A DNA stretch of 64,000 bases from Platynereis dumerilii (Eukaryota; Annelida; Polychaeta; Phyllodocida; Nereididae), in assembly GCA_026936325.1 (NCBI GenBank), contig JAPTHN010000042.1:2790001-2854000 (forward strand), read 5' to 3'. Both the position numbers and the translations under genes were made by a program. The notes below the pieces were generated by a model that did not search any database, was not told the DNA's origin, and was given only the letters and a program-made list of their open reading frames with translations. Position 1 is the first letter of the stretch. Each line of letters begins with the position of its first letter. Shown here piece after piece: positions 12,073 through 25,035 of this stretch.

Positions 12073-15000
12073 TAGTCCAGGAGCATTAGATTTAACCCGG
12101 AACAAATTAGTAACAAGCTGAAATTTTCAGGAAACGTTCAGAAAATTGTCTAGAATAACATACTAAAAGTCCTCGAAAATCCTCCTATTGGCACCTTGGG
12201 AATTCAAGATGGCGTCCAAGATGGCTGACTTGACTGTTTTTGTTGCTTCTTTGGTTCAAAGTATGCTACAAATGTTATCAAAGTGTTGGAAGTTAATATT
12301 CAAAGCCAGAGAATTGACTAGAAGCATGTATTATGTAATTTGGAATTCAAGATGGTATCCAAGATGGCGGAATTTATGTAGTCAGGCAGCCAAACTTGAT
12401 TTTTTTCCTGAACCCTGCACCGACAGATAAGGATTTTTTCTCAATGGATTTGTAGTCCTTAGACCCTCCATAAAACATAAATGGCGGGTAACGAGAGCGT
12501 ATCCATGAGTATTTTGAGAAAATGGTCGGAATTCAAAATGGCCGCCAAAACGAGCATCGGTCAGCCTAACTTTCTTAATTTTGGGTCTAGAAAGATGTAC
12601 AATACATCTATTTAGGGCAAAATAGACATGGGGAACTCATTTTTCAGGTTTTTAGATACATTTGTTGTTAAAACCGATTTATTGGATATTATGTGGAAAA
12701 ATATAATTTTATCCCTAAAATTTACAATCATTTTCAATGTAAGTCATAGTTTTATAAATTATTTAGGTTTATTAATTTAAATGCAAGTCAAATTGTTTTT
12801 GACACTTGTACATTTCTTTAACATAGGTATATGGGCAGGTGTTATTCTGGATACTGCCTATGCATTTAAGGTTATAATGACAAAAATGTGATTTAAGATT
12901 GAATTGGCGTACAGACATTGTCACAATAATTGCTGACACAATTTACATTCTTTGTCTTGCAAATGACTGTTTCAGGTCAAACAGACTTCAATCTGTCAAG
13001 GCAAAAGGTCCAATTGAATCATAAACATAAAAACATGGCAATGCTCTGCATTAAGAAGTATGAAATTAATTAAATTGAAATAATGGTTCTTCATACCAGA
13101 TCAGGTACCACAAATTCGCATTCTTATTTTGTCATCAAGAAAAGAACTGCTGAGATGAAGAAATCAGATTTTTCTCCTGCACCTAATGTCAATGTAAGTG
13201 TTTTTGCTTTTGCCAAATCTGCCATCCGCTGCATTTTCGTTCATTGCAAACCAGAATATTTGATCCAAAAAACTGAGAAACAAAGTAGAAGTTGGAAATA
13301 GCCTTGCAACAAATCGAGGAAAATGCAATGAAAGGAATGACAATTAGGCTGGAGGAGGCTGGAGGAGTGCAAGATACTGGACATAATAACAGTCCATCTC
13401 CAAGCAACCAATTTGTGGTACCAAAAACTATGTTATTCCGGATTCTTCTGTAATAGGGCAGATTGAGAGAGTTAATGAGAGAGTATCTGCTCCACTATTT
13501 TGTTCACAGAAAGCTCTAATGTTACCCTAAATATAAACAATGAATATTAAGAGGAGAGTCTGGAGACTACAGCAACAGATTTTGCTCTCAGACAAATAAG
13601 AAGGGAGCTCTTATGGCTTGAAAACAATCATTTGTATGATGAAGTCCCAAATGATGTTGAATATCTCCTGAAGAATCGATGTTCCTGTCCGAACAATCTC
13701 TTCATACCTGCTAATGGGAAGAGGCAGCACTATTTTTGTGACAAGGTTTTAGGTGTGAAGAAATGCAGTTCAAACAGCAGTAACCAATGGCTGCAACAGC
13801 CGATGAAATTGTTTGTAAATCAAAGTATCATAGTCTGCAACCGAACTTCTTGGCATTGATATGACATTATTGTCATCTTTTTATATTCTTTGGGAGTCTC
13901 TGCCATGGAACTGCATCTGCTGGTCAGATGGACCACTGCAGTGACTAGGTAACAGCCGTAACATGATGAAAAACAGTTCCACAGCAGGTGGGATCTGCGC
14001 CAAAATTATACACTATGAATTAAATAATGTCAAGTGTTTGTTAAAATTGAAATTTTGCTCTGAATGCAATCATCATTATGTCGAACTTTTCGTCCAACAT
14101 GAACCAGGAACATCCTTTGACATTGTTGTGTGATCCCAATAATGGTTGCTTTCTGGCCACCAATTCCTCAGATGCCATAAAAAAGCAATTATAGTATTTA
14201 TGATCGACATGGCCTCTCCTAGACCTATGTCCTCCTCCTTTCAAAAATTGAGTCCTTCTGTGAAGAAAATAATGGAGCAATAGGTGGTGCTAGAAAAATC
14301 TCCAAATCCTGGAGTCACAAAGCTAATTTTAAAAAGTTTAGGAAGGTAAACCATCTCATTCCTCTACCTCTAGGTTCAAAGTACCATTCTTTCAACTGGA
14401 CGAAGTCCCATTTCTTGTGGTATCGCACTTGCTTGTTCTCATGCCTTTCTTAACACTGCTCTCAGATTCAGAAACATTCTGCATGAGAATCTCTGTATCT
14501 GCAAAATCACTGAAGAATCTGGAATAATACCATTTGTGGTACCATAAATGATGTGTTGCATGGAGACTTGCGGTCTTGACTATTAACATGTTCAGTTGCT
14601 CTTGCGCTCCTCCAGTCATTCCTATCATTGCATTTTTCTTTGATTTGTTGCAAACCCGTTTCAAAATTTAACTTCCTTTTTCACTTTCGTTGGTCAAACA
14701 TGCGGGTTTGCAATGACCAACGATGCAATGGAATCGGCAGATTTGGCAAAAGCAAAAACCCTTTCATTGACTTATATATTAAGTCAAAGGGAGGTCCAAC
14801 ACAAAGGATAGTCACACCCTCCCGGTAATATACCGGGGGCTCCTTATGCCACGTGACACCTCATCATGTGACAACAACAACACCTTGTTATGTTACAACT
14901 ACAAAACCTCATCATGTGACAACAACATCCACACTTAGAACTGAGGAAGGAGACTGCATGGTCTCTGAAAGCTCTTCGAGTCAAATTGCATTGTGAGTAA

Positions 15001-16155
15001 ATTTATAGTTCCACTACAAAGATAGTCCTGTTTTAGGTGCAGGAGAAAAATCTCATCTCAGCAGTTCTTTTCTTGATGAAATAATTGAAAATGCGAATTT
15101 GTGGTATCTTATCTGGTATGAAGAACGATTATTCAATTTAATTTATGTCTAGTAGTTCCTTATGCAGAGCATACCCATGTGTTTTATGTTTTTGATTACA
15201 TTGGGCCTTTTTTCTTGACATATTGAAGTCTGTATGAACTGAAACAGCCATTTGCAAGTCAAAGAATGCAAATTGTGTCAGCGATTATTATGAAAATGTC
15301 TATACGCCAATTCAATCTTAAATCACATGTTAGTCAATGTTATAACCTTAAATGTATCAGCATTATCCAGAATAGCACCATCTGATAATCCACTGATAAT
15401 ATATCTTACAGAAATATATAAGTGTCAAAAACAATTTGACATGCACTTGCATTAAAAACCTAATAATTTATAAAACTACAACTTACACAGAAATGATTGT
15501 AAATTTGAAAGATAAAAATTATATTTTCCGTATAATATCCAATAGGTTGATCTTAACCACATAAAAACCTGACAAATGAGTTCTCCGTGTCTATTTTACC
15601 TGAAATAGAGGTATTTCACATCTTTCTAGGCCCAAAATTAAGAAAGTTAGGCTGACCGATGCACGTTTTGGCGACCATTTTGAATTCGGCCATTTTCCCA
15701 AAACGCTCAAGGATACGCTCTCGTTTCCCGCCATTTATGTTTTAGGGAGGATCTAAGGACCCCAAATCCATTGAGAAAAAAACTTCATCCGTCGGTGCAG
15801 GGTATAATAACCCTCTGGCTACCTGACTATAACAGAAACATAAAGTCGGCCATCTTGGATACCATGTTGAATTTTTGATTACATAATAACTTCTTCTAGT
15901 TCATTCTATGGTCTTGAGAATCAAATCCACGACACTTTGATTGCATTTGTAGAGTATTTTGAGCCGAAAAATGGTATACGCTCAAGTCAGCCATCTTGGA
16001 CGCCATCTTAAATTCCCAAGGTGCCAATAGGAGGATTTTCGAGGACTTTTAGTATGTTATTCTAGATAATTTTCTGAACGTTTCCTGAAAATTTCAGCTT
16101 GTTACTAATTTGTTCCGGGTACATGCCAATATGGAGCTAATGCTACTGGACTATA
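12073..16155. mobile_element. 4-kb foldback-type DNA element nested in unit 1
   Basis: It is almost wholly an inverted repeat. The left arm (12073 to about 13515) pairs with the right arm (about 14255-16155). A strong subterminal match begins ACCCGGAACAAATTAG at 12095 and ends with its complement at 16120. Similarity extends outward through TAGTCCAG at 12073 and its partner near 16155. The right arm has about 270 extra bases (14761-15028). Both arms hold AAGATGGC words resembling YY1 sites. The centre (13515-14255) has short open frames (for example 13632-13857) that I do not recognise. Arms differ by many substitutions and indels, so the element is old. Superfamily is not determined; the surrounding paralogues should allow an empty-site comparison. 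Confidence 0.75.
14761..15028 (+). other. Extra segment in the foldback right arm with a Thr-rich ORF tail
   Basis: This segment is absent from the left arm. It begins with a small hairpin (TTGACTTA...TAAGTCAA near 14766-14787). A frame ending at 14996 has three near-repeats of HHVTTT and ends with EEGDCMVSESSSSQIAL. Thr/His repeats followed by such an acidic tail look like the C-terminus of a mobile-element or repeat-containing protein. I cannot assign it. It is probably an insertion into one arm after the element formed. Confidence 0.4.
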
Positions 16156-16234
16156 GTTGCAAAAAACCAGACAATGGCTAATGATAAGATCATGACTTAT
16201 TAGACTCAACTTCTACTTTTACTGCAAATTTTCT

Positions 16235-16660
16235 TGTTCCTCCCTTCATGTCAGAATGCTACAGAGAGGAGAAAAATGATGAAACAGTTAATAAACTTAC
16301 GCTCTTTAATTATAAAGAGATGCTCTCCATATGCTCCCATAGGCAACAGGACTTACATTGATCCCTTGGGTCTGTTCTGCAAGAGGCAATGTTTGGTTTG
16401 CATTAGCACTTTGGATAATACGTCAATTGACAAAACTGATGGCTCTTGCATGCAAAATGAATGTAGCCATCATAGTGTTATGAAGAAACATTATTCCATG
16501 CATACAGGCCGTTATAAGGTGGGCAAAGAGACATTGCATTATAATTTCATGAAGCAATGTGTACTAACATGTCATTGGTCATTTTGTCTTAATTCTCGGT
16601 ATTCTGGTTCAAAATAAGCCTGTGTCACACGAACATGAAATTGTTGTTATGAATGTAAAC
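16235..16660 (+). pseudogene. Element I core, unit 1, Cys/His-rich frame
   Basis: The frame is open from about 16234 to 16617 (up to 127 codons). The conserved part (16360-16578) aligns without a gap over 73 codons to 4171-4389. Recurrent residues include LVCISTLDN, TDGSC, ECSHH, MKKHYSMHTGRY and ETLHYNF. The spaced Cys and His residues would suit metal binding, but I know no family with this pattern. Of 19 base differences between these two copies, 10 fall at third, 6 at first and 3 at second codon positions, a mild sign of past coding constraint. Function unknown. Confidence 0.45.
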
Positions 16661-17312
16661 GATGTATTTGATTGAATATCAAACAAATGCCTTCTTTCTG
16701 CTGATTAATAATAATTGTTGTTTCCTGAAAAGTAGAACAACTTTGCATTCTGGATTCATCTATCTTCTTCTAGCTGTGGGCACATTATGTTAGTGTTAAG
16801 AGTTGAAGTTCTGAACAATCATTATTAATCATTTCCATGTGTTACTTGTGCATATGTAGATGTGCCAGTTGCTCCATATGCATTTCAAATAAACATGAAG
16901 TGTCAAGTTTCTTGTTAGGCATATTCAATCATGTTTGGCGCTTGACTGAGTGCTCGACATAGAAATGAGAAGCCACATTGAGAAAAGATGTATAATAAGA
17001 AGGAAACAATGTCCTTCTTTCTTGAAGATGTATCAGTATATCAATGATGACGTTCAAAAAACCATTGGAACGAAAATGTATTGTGAGTGTCAAAGACTAC
17101 TATGTCTGCACAGTGTTCCCATCATCCACAAAAAGAGGCGCATGACTATGATCATAAGTTTTGATTAGGAACCAGTTAACGGATGCTCCCAATCTGTCGG
17201 GGTGAAAATGCCTGCATGACGAGCATAAGGTAAAATACAGCAGAGTATTATGGCCACAGCACAAAGAAGCTCTAGGTTTTTACAAGAGTATAGGCCTACT
17301 GAATTACACTGA

Positions 17313-18761
17313 TTATATATATGACACTTGTTGGAATGTTCGGCCCAGATCATTGCTAAATATTCCATTAATTCCTAGAAATATGGCAATTTATAATGTA
17401 ACTGCTATCACTGTGTCACAACATGCTTTGGATGTTTTAGTGGGGGAAATGTCTGATTTTGACATTCTTTTAAAACTTTGCCATGCTGGATGCTGATCAT
17501 GCACTAAAAATCTCTCGAAACAATTTTGGTTTTCTTTCTGCTTAAATACCTTCAAATATTGACAACATCAAGATCCTCCTTCTAAAGAAAATAATTGGGT
17601 TAGCAATTTTCAGCTGAAGCTGCCACGTTTGTCTGGTTGTTAATCAGATGAATTTCTTGTTTGAAGGGTGAATTACACTTTTGATTTTAGGGGAAAACAA
17701 GGTTTTTCTTCAAGCTGCCATGTTTGTTTTAGCCTGGATGATTCGCTTTTAAATTCTGAATGAATCTAGGAGATTTCTATTCTAAATGAAACAAAAGCAA
17801 TCGTTTCATAGAATTTTAATCTTGATGTTGATTCTTGAGAAATTCTGAACATCGCAATGACTGATTAACAAATATCATGCAATCATTTCGTTCACACAAG
17901 ACGAGTGCCAAATTATAAGGTAACTACAATTTTTGACAAGAACTACAGCTGTCTATTAATGTACCACTCTGTTCACAAATAATGATGATTGATGATTTTC
18001 ATTAGTTAAGAAGAGCTAAATGAACATAGCAAGTGGAGTAAACATTCTGATGTACATTGCACAGGAGAGTAAACAGCATGTTCACTTGATACTGCTTGCC
18101 TTTTAAAATAATTCACTTTCTAATCAAAATGAACTATTTTCTGTTGTCTTGATACAAGCAAAGACATTGTAGGCAACCTATAATAAGAAAAAGAAAAGAC
18201 ATTCGATTTCAAAATCAATTAGTTCAAGAACCCCATGAAGAATTAAATTGTAAATATTTCTTGCTGTTTGATCTTTCCAAAAATTGATAATCACTTGAAA
18301 AAGCAACTTTTATTATAATGTGACAAAAAACACAGCCGTCTTCTGCATCTTTAAAGGAAACAAATTATTCAGGTTGCCCTTCATAAAATTTTTGGCATGG
18401 AGAACGATGTTTACCCATGCATCACTTTGGTTTGCCTCTTTGAGATGTGATACTTTGCAAACAGATCATGAAGGCTTAGGAGTTGTGTCACAATTTTATT
18501 ATCTGAAGGTATTTGCATTTTAGGGTTCAATTCCCTGAAATTTCTTTAAGAAAAGAAGACCACAAAATGTTTGGGTGGTTTTTATAGTGGCATTTATAAC
18601 AAATGAGAATCTCAATTTGGAAATGTCCTCCAATGTAACTCTCAAAGTTAATAAGGACTAAGCAAGAAATGATTGCACTTGCGTTGTGATGCAACCATTT
18701 CCAAGAATTGCATGAACTGCAAATATCTGGTTAAAATACTCTTATCAATGGTATATGTATG
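17313..18761 (+). repeat. Block B of unit 2
   Basis: It follows directly after the right arm of unit 1 and aligns over its whole length with 23371-24846 in unit 3, with few indels. The frame at 18370-18523 (FIKFLAWRTMFTHASLWFAS, then CDTLQTDHEGL) is open as in units 1 and 3. It ends in the MITE at 18762. Confidence 0.75.
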
Positions 18762-18939
18762 TAGTGGTACCTGCCTTATAAGAACCTGTGTCGTGAAAGC
18801 AAGTTGAATTACGTTACCACCTTTGGAATGTGCGAATTAGTATTTCAAGTGCTTTTTACACTCCCATGAGGACCAGCGTCCAGATGAGAGACCACTACAT
18901 GACGACAGAAGGGGTGGTTTTGCAATGCAGGGACCACTG
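18762..18939. mobile_element. TA-flanked MITE, CAGTGGTCCCTGC ends, copy 1
   Basis: The right end reads GCAGGGACCACTG followed by TA; the left end is a decayed TAGTGGTACCTGCC. The same element lies at 24851-25031 at the homologous place in unit 3, so it inserted before those units duplicated. A separate copy at 58814-58991 has well-preserved ends. It is a short, non-coding, probably Tc1/mariner-type MITE. Confidence 0.8.
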
Positions 18940-18943
18940 TATA

Positions 18944-20578
18944 CAGTGGGGTGCGAAAGTTTGGGCACCCTTAAGAGAAGTCACATTTTTTCAAATTTCA
19001 GACAAACCGTTTGCAGAATCTTTCCAATGTGAATTGTGGGAGTGAAGGGTACCCGTGCACTCAATCTTTCCCCTAAAGAACAATGGAAATATAAAAATGT
19101 AAAAAAATATGGATCTTTTTGTCGGATTTTACATGTGCAAAAGTTTGGGCACCCCCACAGATTCTGGTCTTGATTTTATGTAACTCAACATCAAAGCAAT
19201 ATAAAAGCTCTAAAATGCATTGGATAATAATGTAGGCATCCCAGGACTTTATTTTTATTGCATTTTTTATTTTGCTCCCTCACAGAGTGATTCAAACGGT
19301 TGCATCTTTGTGGTTCCTATGGCATCAATTTCACATGTCCAGTTATATTGAAAGTTTTGGACATTTCTGGACCAAGAGACCTGATTAGCCTCTCCCTAAC
19401 CTAAAATTAAAATTTTATCTAAAATAACCAAAAATATTTAAGATTTCCATTATTTATTTAAGTTAAGATTGAGGAAAATTAAGATAATAATGTGCAGTTC
19501 AACTTGGTGTTGCCAGCCAGGGACTATTTTTGCCGAAAAAAAAACTCAATTTGGTGTTAATTTTGTTTCTATTTAGTCAATTTTGCTATTTTGCAACAAT
19601 TAAATCTTATATGTCAACCTCATAGACCCGTAGAGTTGTGACACTGAATGTGATCAACTGGTGCATCTTTCCACCGTCAGCATGCAGATATGAAAAGCCA
19701 AGCTATACTAGGTGTCACAATTACACAGCTTAATCTGAGTCATGCCAAAGGACCCATCTAGCTATTTGGAAGCATTCTGGATCAGTCACTGCGGTGTTTG
19801 AGACAAGGGAGCCAAAAAATGCATTGAAATGGAATTGCTCCGATACACCAGAATTTGATAAACAATTTTGACTCTCCAAGGACAAGAATAACTAGGCCGA
19901 GAATCATGGATGTCAGCTGTAATAATTGCAAAATTGTCATTTTTACACAACACTACTAAAAAACAGCAGGTTTCGGAAACATATTTTAAAGGAAAGCCAA
20001 GGTACTCGACATAGATGCCCAGAAAGTTGAACTTTTGTGGCCTTTTTGGCATTTTCGTTGGATATAGGTATGAGCTGCTCCAAAATTTCATCAAAGATTA
20101 ATCTGCCATGTTTAGGCAATGAAAAATAAACACGATAAATCGACCTTGTCAGTTCCTGGACTCAAAATAATTGAAATTTTATTAAATAATCTGACGTACC
20201 TTGGGTACATGAAATCTGCAAAGTTTGGAGTCACTCTGTTTGGGATTAAAATAAAAGATTTACTCAAAATGAAGTGTTGGGATGCTTACATTATTATCCA
20301 AAGCATTTTAGAGCTTTTATATTGCTTTGATGTAGAGCTATTGAAAAATCAAGACCAGCATCTGCAGGGGTGCCCAAACTTTTGCACATGCAAAATCCGA
20401 CAAAAAGACCCAAATTTTTTTACATTCTTATACTTCCATTGTTCTTTCTGGGTAAAATGAGTGCATGCATATCCTTCACTCACACAACTGACATTGGAAA
20501 GATTCTGCAAATGGTTTGTCTGAAATTTGAAAAAATTTGACCCCATTCCAAGGGTGCCCAAACTTTCGCACCCCACTG
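18944..20578. mobile_element. Tc1-like element with doubled terminal sites, no transposase
   Basis: It starts CAGTGGGGTGCGAAAG and ends with the complement, flanked by TA (18942-18943 and 20579-20580). The inverted repeats are about 300 bases long. Each holds the 20-mer GTGCGAAAGTTTGGGCACCC twice, outer and inner: 18951 and 19135 on the left, 20368 and 20552 on the right. Spacing is 184 bases in both arms. This is the IR/DR layout known from some Tc1-like transposons, where the repeated motif binds transposase. The middle (19260-20270) holds no recognisable DD(E/D) transposase, so the copy would depend on one supplied elsewhere. It sits in the TA at the edge of the preceding MITE. Confidence 0.88.
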
Positions 20579-20591
20579 TATCTCAAGTCAT

Positions 20592-23370
20592 TGACAATCA
20601 ACATTGTACTTTAGTCATACTTTAATTCACTCTCTTTTGTGCTTCATTTTTTCAGTATTTTGCCTCATTCTGGTCATGTAGGAATTTTTACCTCTTACAG
20701 ATTGGGAGCACCTGTTAACTGGCTCATAATCAAGACTTATGATCATAGCTATGCAGCTCTTTTAGTGGAAAATGGAAAAAACAACTGAGTTGATTACTTT
20801 AGCCTACACCAATACATACCCTGGAATCTGAAATGTGGTAATTCTTCAAAAGTAACATCATTATGTTGAAGAGACAGAAAACATGGATCCCGTAGTCCCG
20901 CAAAATACTCAAAGGATCATGTTACATTTGGTTGATGCGTCCCAAATGGTTCGTCAATCAAGGCTGAAGAGTGATATATAAGCATCAAAACCAACTTCCA
21001 TTGTATCGTAAATATTATCAAGTTAATTCTCAGGGGGCAAATGAAACAATAAGTAAGGCCGCAAATCTACAACAAAGTATTCATGTTCAACATATACAGT
21101 GAAACATTTCTAGAATCTGCTGTTATTCCTAATTTTTAAGGCATCTATGAAATTCCAAACTATATCAATATAGCTCAGGTGATGGAAACATTTGGTTTAT
21201 GAGTGGCATGCTTCTGTGATGCTTTGGTCTTTTTTCCTGCCGTTTTCAACCATGTGATGTTGATTGATGGCATCGATACATCATACAGTATGTGTCTCAA
21301 CTACTTCGTTCTTTGCATGTGGTACATGTGCAATATTATTATGTCTCATTCTCACAAGGTACATAGTGATGAATTCTTTCAAAAAACTGTAAATTTTCTT
21401 GTTCCTCCCTTCATGTCTGAACGTAACAGGGAGGGGACAAAGGAGAGAAACAGTTCACAAACTTACGCTCTTTGATTATGAAGAGATGCCCTCCAAAAGC
21501 TCCCATAGGCTACAGGGCTTACATTGATCCCTTGGGTCGGTTCTGCAAGAGCCATGTTTGGTTTGTAGCACTTTGGATAATATATCAGTTGACAAAACTG
21601 ATGGCTTTTGCATATAAAATGAATGTAGCCATCACAGCGTTATGAAGAAACATTATTATATGCATACCGGCCATTATTAGGTGGGCAGAGGAACATTGCA
21701 TTATTATTTCATGAAGCAATGTGTACTAATATGTCATTTGTCATTTTGTCTGAATTCTTGGTATTCTGGTTCAAAATAAGCCTGTGTCACATGGACATGG
21801 GATTGTTGTTATGAATGTAAATAACGTGTTAGATTGAAAATAAAACAAATGCCTTCATTTGTTCTGTTGTTTGAATAATAATTGTTGTTGTCTGAAAAGT
21901 AGTTGCATTCTGGATTCATCTATCCTCTTCTTGCTTTCAGCACATTATGTTAGTGTTAAGAGTTAAAGTTCTGAACAATCATTATTAATTATTTCCATGT
22001 GTTACTTGTGCATGTATGCAGATGTGCCAGTTGCTCTATATGCATTTCAAATAAACATGAAGTGTGAATGAGGTGCCATGTTTCCTATTAGGTGTATCCA
22101 ATCATGTTTGGCTTTTGAATGAGTGCTCGACATAGCAATGAGAATCCACGTAGAGAAAAGATGAAAACTGCTCACACTTAAAAACGCACACTTCGAAAAA
22201 GGTTAAAAATGGTACTTCCTCTTAATGTATCAAGATGAAAGTTTGAACACTTCAAGTATTTGCCATCAGGTACATTCGTGAAAATTTACAAAACTCTAAG
22301 TGGAGTATTTCTGTGTTAAATTAAATCGTTGTGGTCACTGTCGAAAATGCGAGTCACAAACTGCACTTCCAACACTAAATGCACCAATGGAAATATTGGT
22401 TTTGTGGCATACTGGATAGCATTAATCTTATGAAATTTTCACATGACAGGCACAGGACATCCATAAACTGCCCCACGGAAGTTTTTGAAAAAAAGTTGAT
22501 GATAAAGCAGATTTTGAATTAAAACTCATAATGTACGACTCAGCATCTGGAAGTGAAGCATATTAACCAAAACTGTTAAATTATGGGGCTTTTTTGCTTA
22601 CCCAGGGTAGAAACACATGTATGTGTATACATAGACAATCATTCCATGTCAATACTCTCCAAAATCTGAATAATACATCTTTTTTTGAAGATTTTGACAA
22701 AAGTCTCCTGTAGGGGGCGGGTCAGCATTGACACTTTCCCCTTTAATTGTGGTTTGATCAATTATCCCTTTTCCTCAACCCACCAAGCATGTAAAAATGT
22801 AAACTTTCCTGGCTTATCAAAAAAAATTGTGGAAGGAACAGCTTAGTTGTTGAAATTAATGATCAGAGGATATTGAAATATTGTAACTTGCGTTTTCAAC
22901 AGTAACCACGACAAATTAATTTGACACAAAAATACTACACAAATATACCTGATGGCAACTTCTAGAAGTGTGCAAATTTTCATCTTTTTACTTTGAGAGG
23001 AAGTACTATTTTTAACCTTTTTGGAAGTGTGAATTTTTAAGTGTGAGCAGTTTATAATAAGACAGCAACAATGTCCTTCTTTCTTAATGACTTATCAGTA
23101 TATAAATGATGATGTTCATAAAACCATTGGACTGAAAATGTATTGGGAGTGTCAAAAACTCTTACCTCTGCACAGTGTTCCCATCATCCACAAAAAGAGT
23201 GGCGTAACTATGACCATAAGTCTTGATTAGCAGCCAGTTAACAGATGCTCCCAATCTATCGGAGGTGAAAATGCCTACATGACGAGCATAAGGTAAAATA
23301 CAGCAGAGTATTATGGCCACAGCACAAAGAAGCTCTAGTTTTTTACAAGTATACTGAAGTACACTGATTA
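20592..23370. repeat. Element I, unit 2 (with nested 0.9-kb element)
   Basis: The left arm is about 20592-20795 and the right arm about 23165-23370; they are inverted copies. Both carry the ASVNWLLIKTYGHSY-type frame unbroken (plus strand in the left arm, minus in the right). The core (21395-21830) matches the other cores but its Cys/His frame has small deletions. An independent inverted-repeat element is inserted at 22164-23052. Confidence 0.7.
22164..23052. mobile_element. 0.9-kb inverted-repeat element nested in unit 2
   Basis: The ends are AAACTGCTCACACTTAAAAA and its complement, with arms of about 190 bases (to about 22358 and from about 22872). Units 1 and 3 lack it. The empty site in unit 1 (GAAAAGATGTATAATAAG near 16984-17001) fixes both edges to within a base or two. 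The interior has no long ORF. No clear target duplication is seen beyond one or two bases. Superfamily unknown. Confidence 0.8.
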
Positions 23371-24846
23371 TGTATATGACAATTGTTGGAATGTTCTGCC
23401 CAGATCATCTCTAAATATTCCATTAATTCCTAGAAATATGGCAATGTATAATGTAACTGCAATCACTGTGTCGCAGCATGCTTTGGATGTTTTAGTGGAG
23501 GGAATGTCTGATTTTGACATTCTTTTAAAACTTTGCCATGCTAGATACTGATCAGTGATCTTGCACTTAAAATCTCTCGAAACATTTTTGGTTTTCTTTC
23601 CACTTAAATATCTTCAAATATTGAAAACATCAAGATCCTCCTTTTAAAGAAAATAATTTGGTTAGCAATTTTCAGCTGTTGCTGCCAGGTTTGTCTTGCT
23701 GTTAATCAGATGAATTTCTTGTTTGAAGGGTGATTTGCACTTTTGATTTTAGGGGAAAACAAGGTTTTTCTTCAAGCTGCCATGTTTGTTTTAGATTGGA
23801 TGATTCGCTTTTAAATTCTGATTGAATCTAAGAGATTTCTATTCTAAATGAAATAAAAGCAATCGTTTCATAGAATTTTAATCTTGATGTTGATTCTGGA
23901 GAAATTCTGAACATCGCAATGACTGATTCAAAAATATTATGCAATCATTTCGTTCACACACAAGTGACACAACGAGTGCCAAATTATAAGGTAACTACAA
24001 TTTTTGACAAGAAATACAGCTGTCTAATAATTTAACACTCTGTTCATAAATAATGATGATTTTCATTAGTTTAGAAGAGCTAAATGAACGTAGCAAGTGG
24101 GGTAAACATTCTGGTGTACATTGCACAGGAGAGTAAACGGCATGTTCACTTGATACTGCTTGCCTTTTAAAATAATTCAAAATGAACTATTTTCTGTTGT
24201 CTTGATACAAGCAAAGGCCTAGACATTGTAGGCAACCTATAATAAGAAAAAGAAAAGACATTTGATTTTCAAAATTAATAAGTTCAAAAACCCCATGAAG
24301 AATTAAATTATAAATATTTCTCGCTGTTTGATCTTTCCAAAAATTAATAATGACTTGAAAAAGCAACTTTTATCATAATGTGACAAAAAACACTGTCGTC
24401 TGTCTGCATCTTTAAAGGAAACTAACTATTGAATCAGGTTGGCCTTCATAAAATTTCTGGCATGGAGAACAATGTTTACTCATGCATCACTTTGGTTTGC
24501 CTCTTTGAGATGTGATACTTTGCAAACAGATCATGAAGGCTTAGGAGTTGTGTCACAATTTTATTATCTGAAGGTATTTGCATTTTAGGGTTCAATTCCC
24601 TGAAATTTCTTTATTATTTGCAGAAGGAAATTCATATTGAACAAGGGCAAAGACCGTAAAATGTTTGGGTGGTTTCTATAGTGGCATTTATAACAAATGT
24701 CAATCTCAATTTGGAAATTTCCTCCAATGTAGCTCTCAAAGTTAATAAGGACCAAGCAAGAAATGATTGCACTTACGTTGCGATGCAACGATTTCCAAGA
24801 ATTGACAGTACTGCAAATATCTGGTTAAAGTACTCTTTTAATGGTA
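23371..24846 (+). repeat. Block B of unit 3
   Basis: This is a collinear copy of 17313-18761. The CDTLQTDHEGL frame (about 24440-24590) is open. It runs into the same MITE at its 3' end. Confidence 0.75.
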
Positions 24847-25031
24847 TATGTATATAGTGGTACCTGCTCTATAAGACCCTCTGTGGTGAAAGCAAGTTGA
24901 ATTATGTTACCACCTTTGGAATGTGCGAAGTAGTATTTCAAGTGCTTTTTACACTCCCATGAGGAACAGCTTCCAGATGAGAGCCGCAACATGACGACAG
25001 AAGGGGTGGTCTTATAACGCAGGGACCACTG
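24847..25031. mobile_element. TA-flanked MITE, CAGTGGTCCCTGC ends, copy 2
   Basis: This is the orthologous insertion to 18762-18939, including the same decayed left end. The right end GCAGGGACCACTG is followed by TATA at 25032-25035, where the LINE fragment begins. Confidence 0.8.
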
Positions 25032-25035
25032 TATA

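Larger units (their letters stand above)
11200..17312. repeat. Element I, unit 1 (with nested foldback element)
   Basis: It is bounded by inverted arms of about 190 bases: left at 11200-11395, right at 17105-17312. Both arms contain the short frame with ASVNWLLIKTYGHSY-like residues; the right-arm frame is broken by one missing base. The interior is the left spacer (to 12072), a nested 4-kb foldback element (12073-16155), the core with the Cys/His frame (16235-16660) and the right spacer. Without the nested element it would be about 2.0 kb. No transposase is recognisable and no flanking target duplication is visible. Confidence 0.65.
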
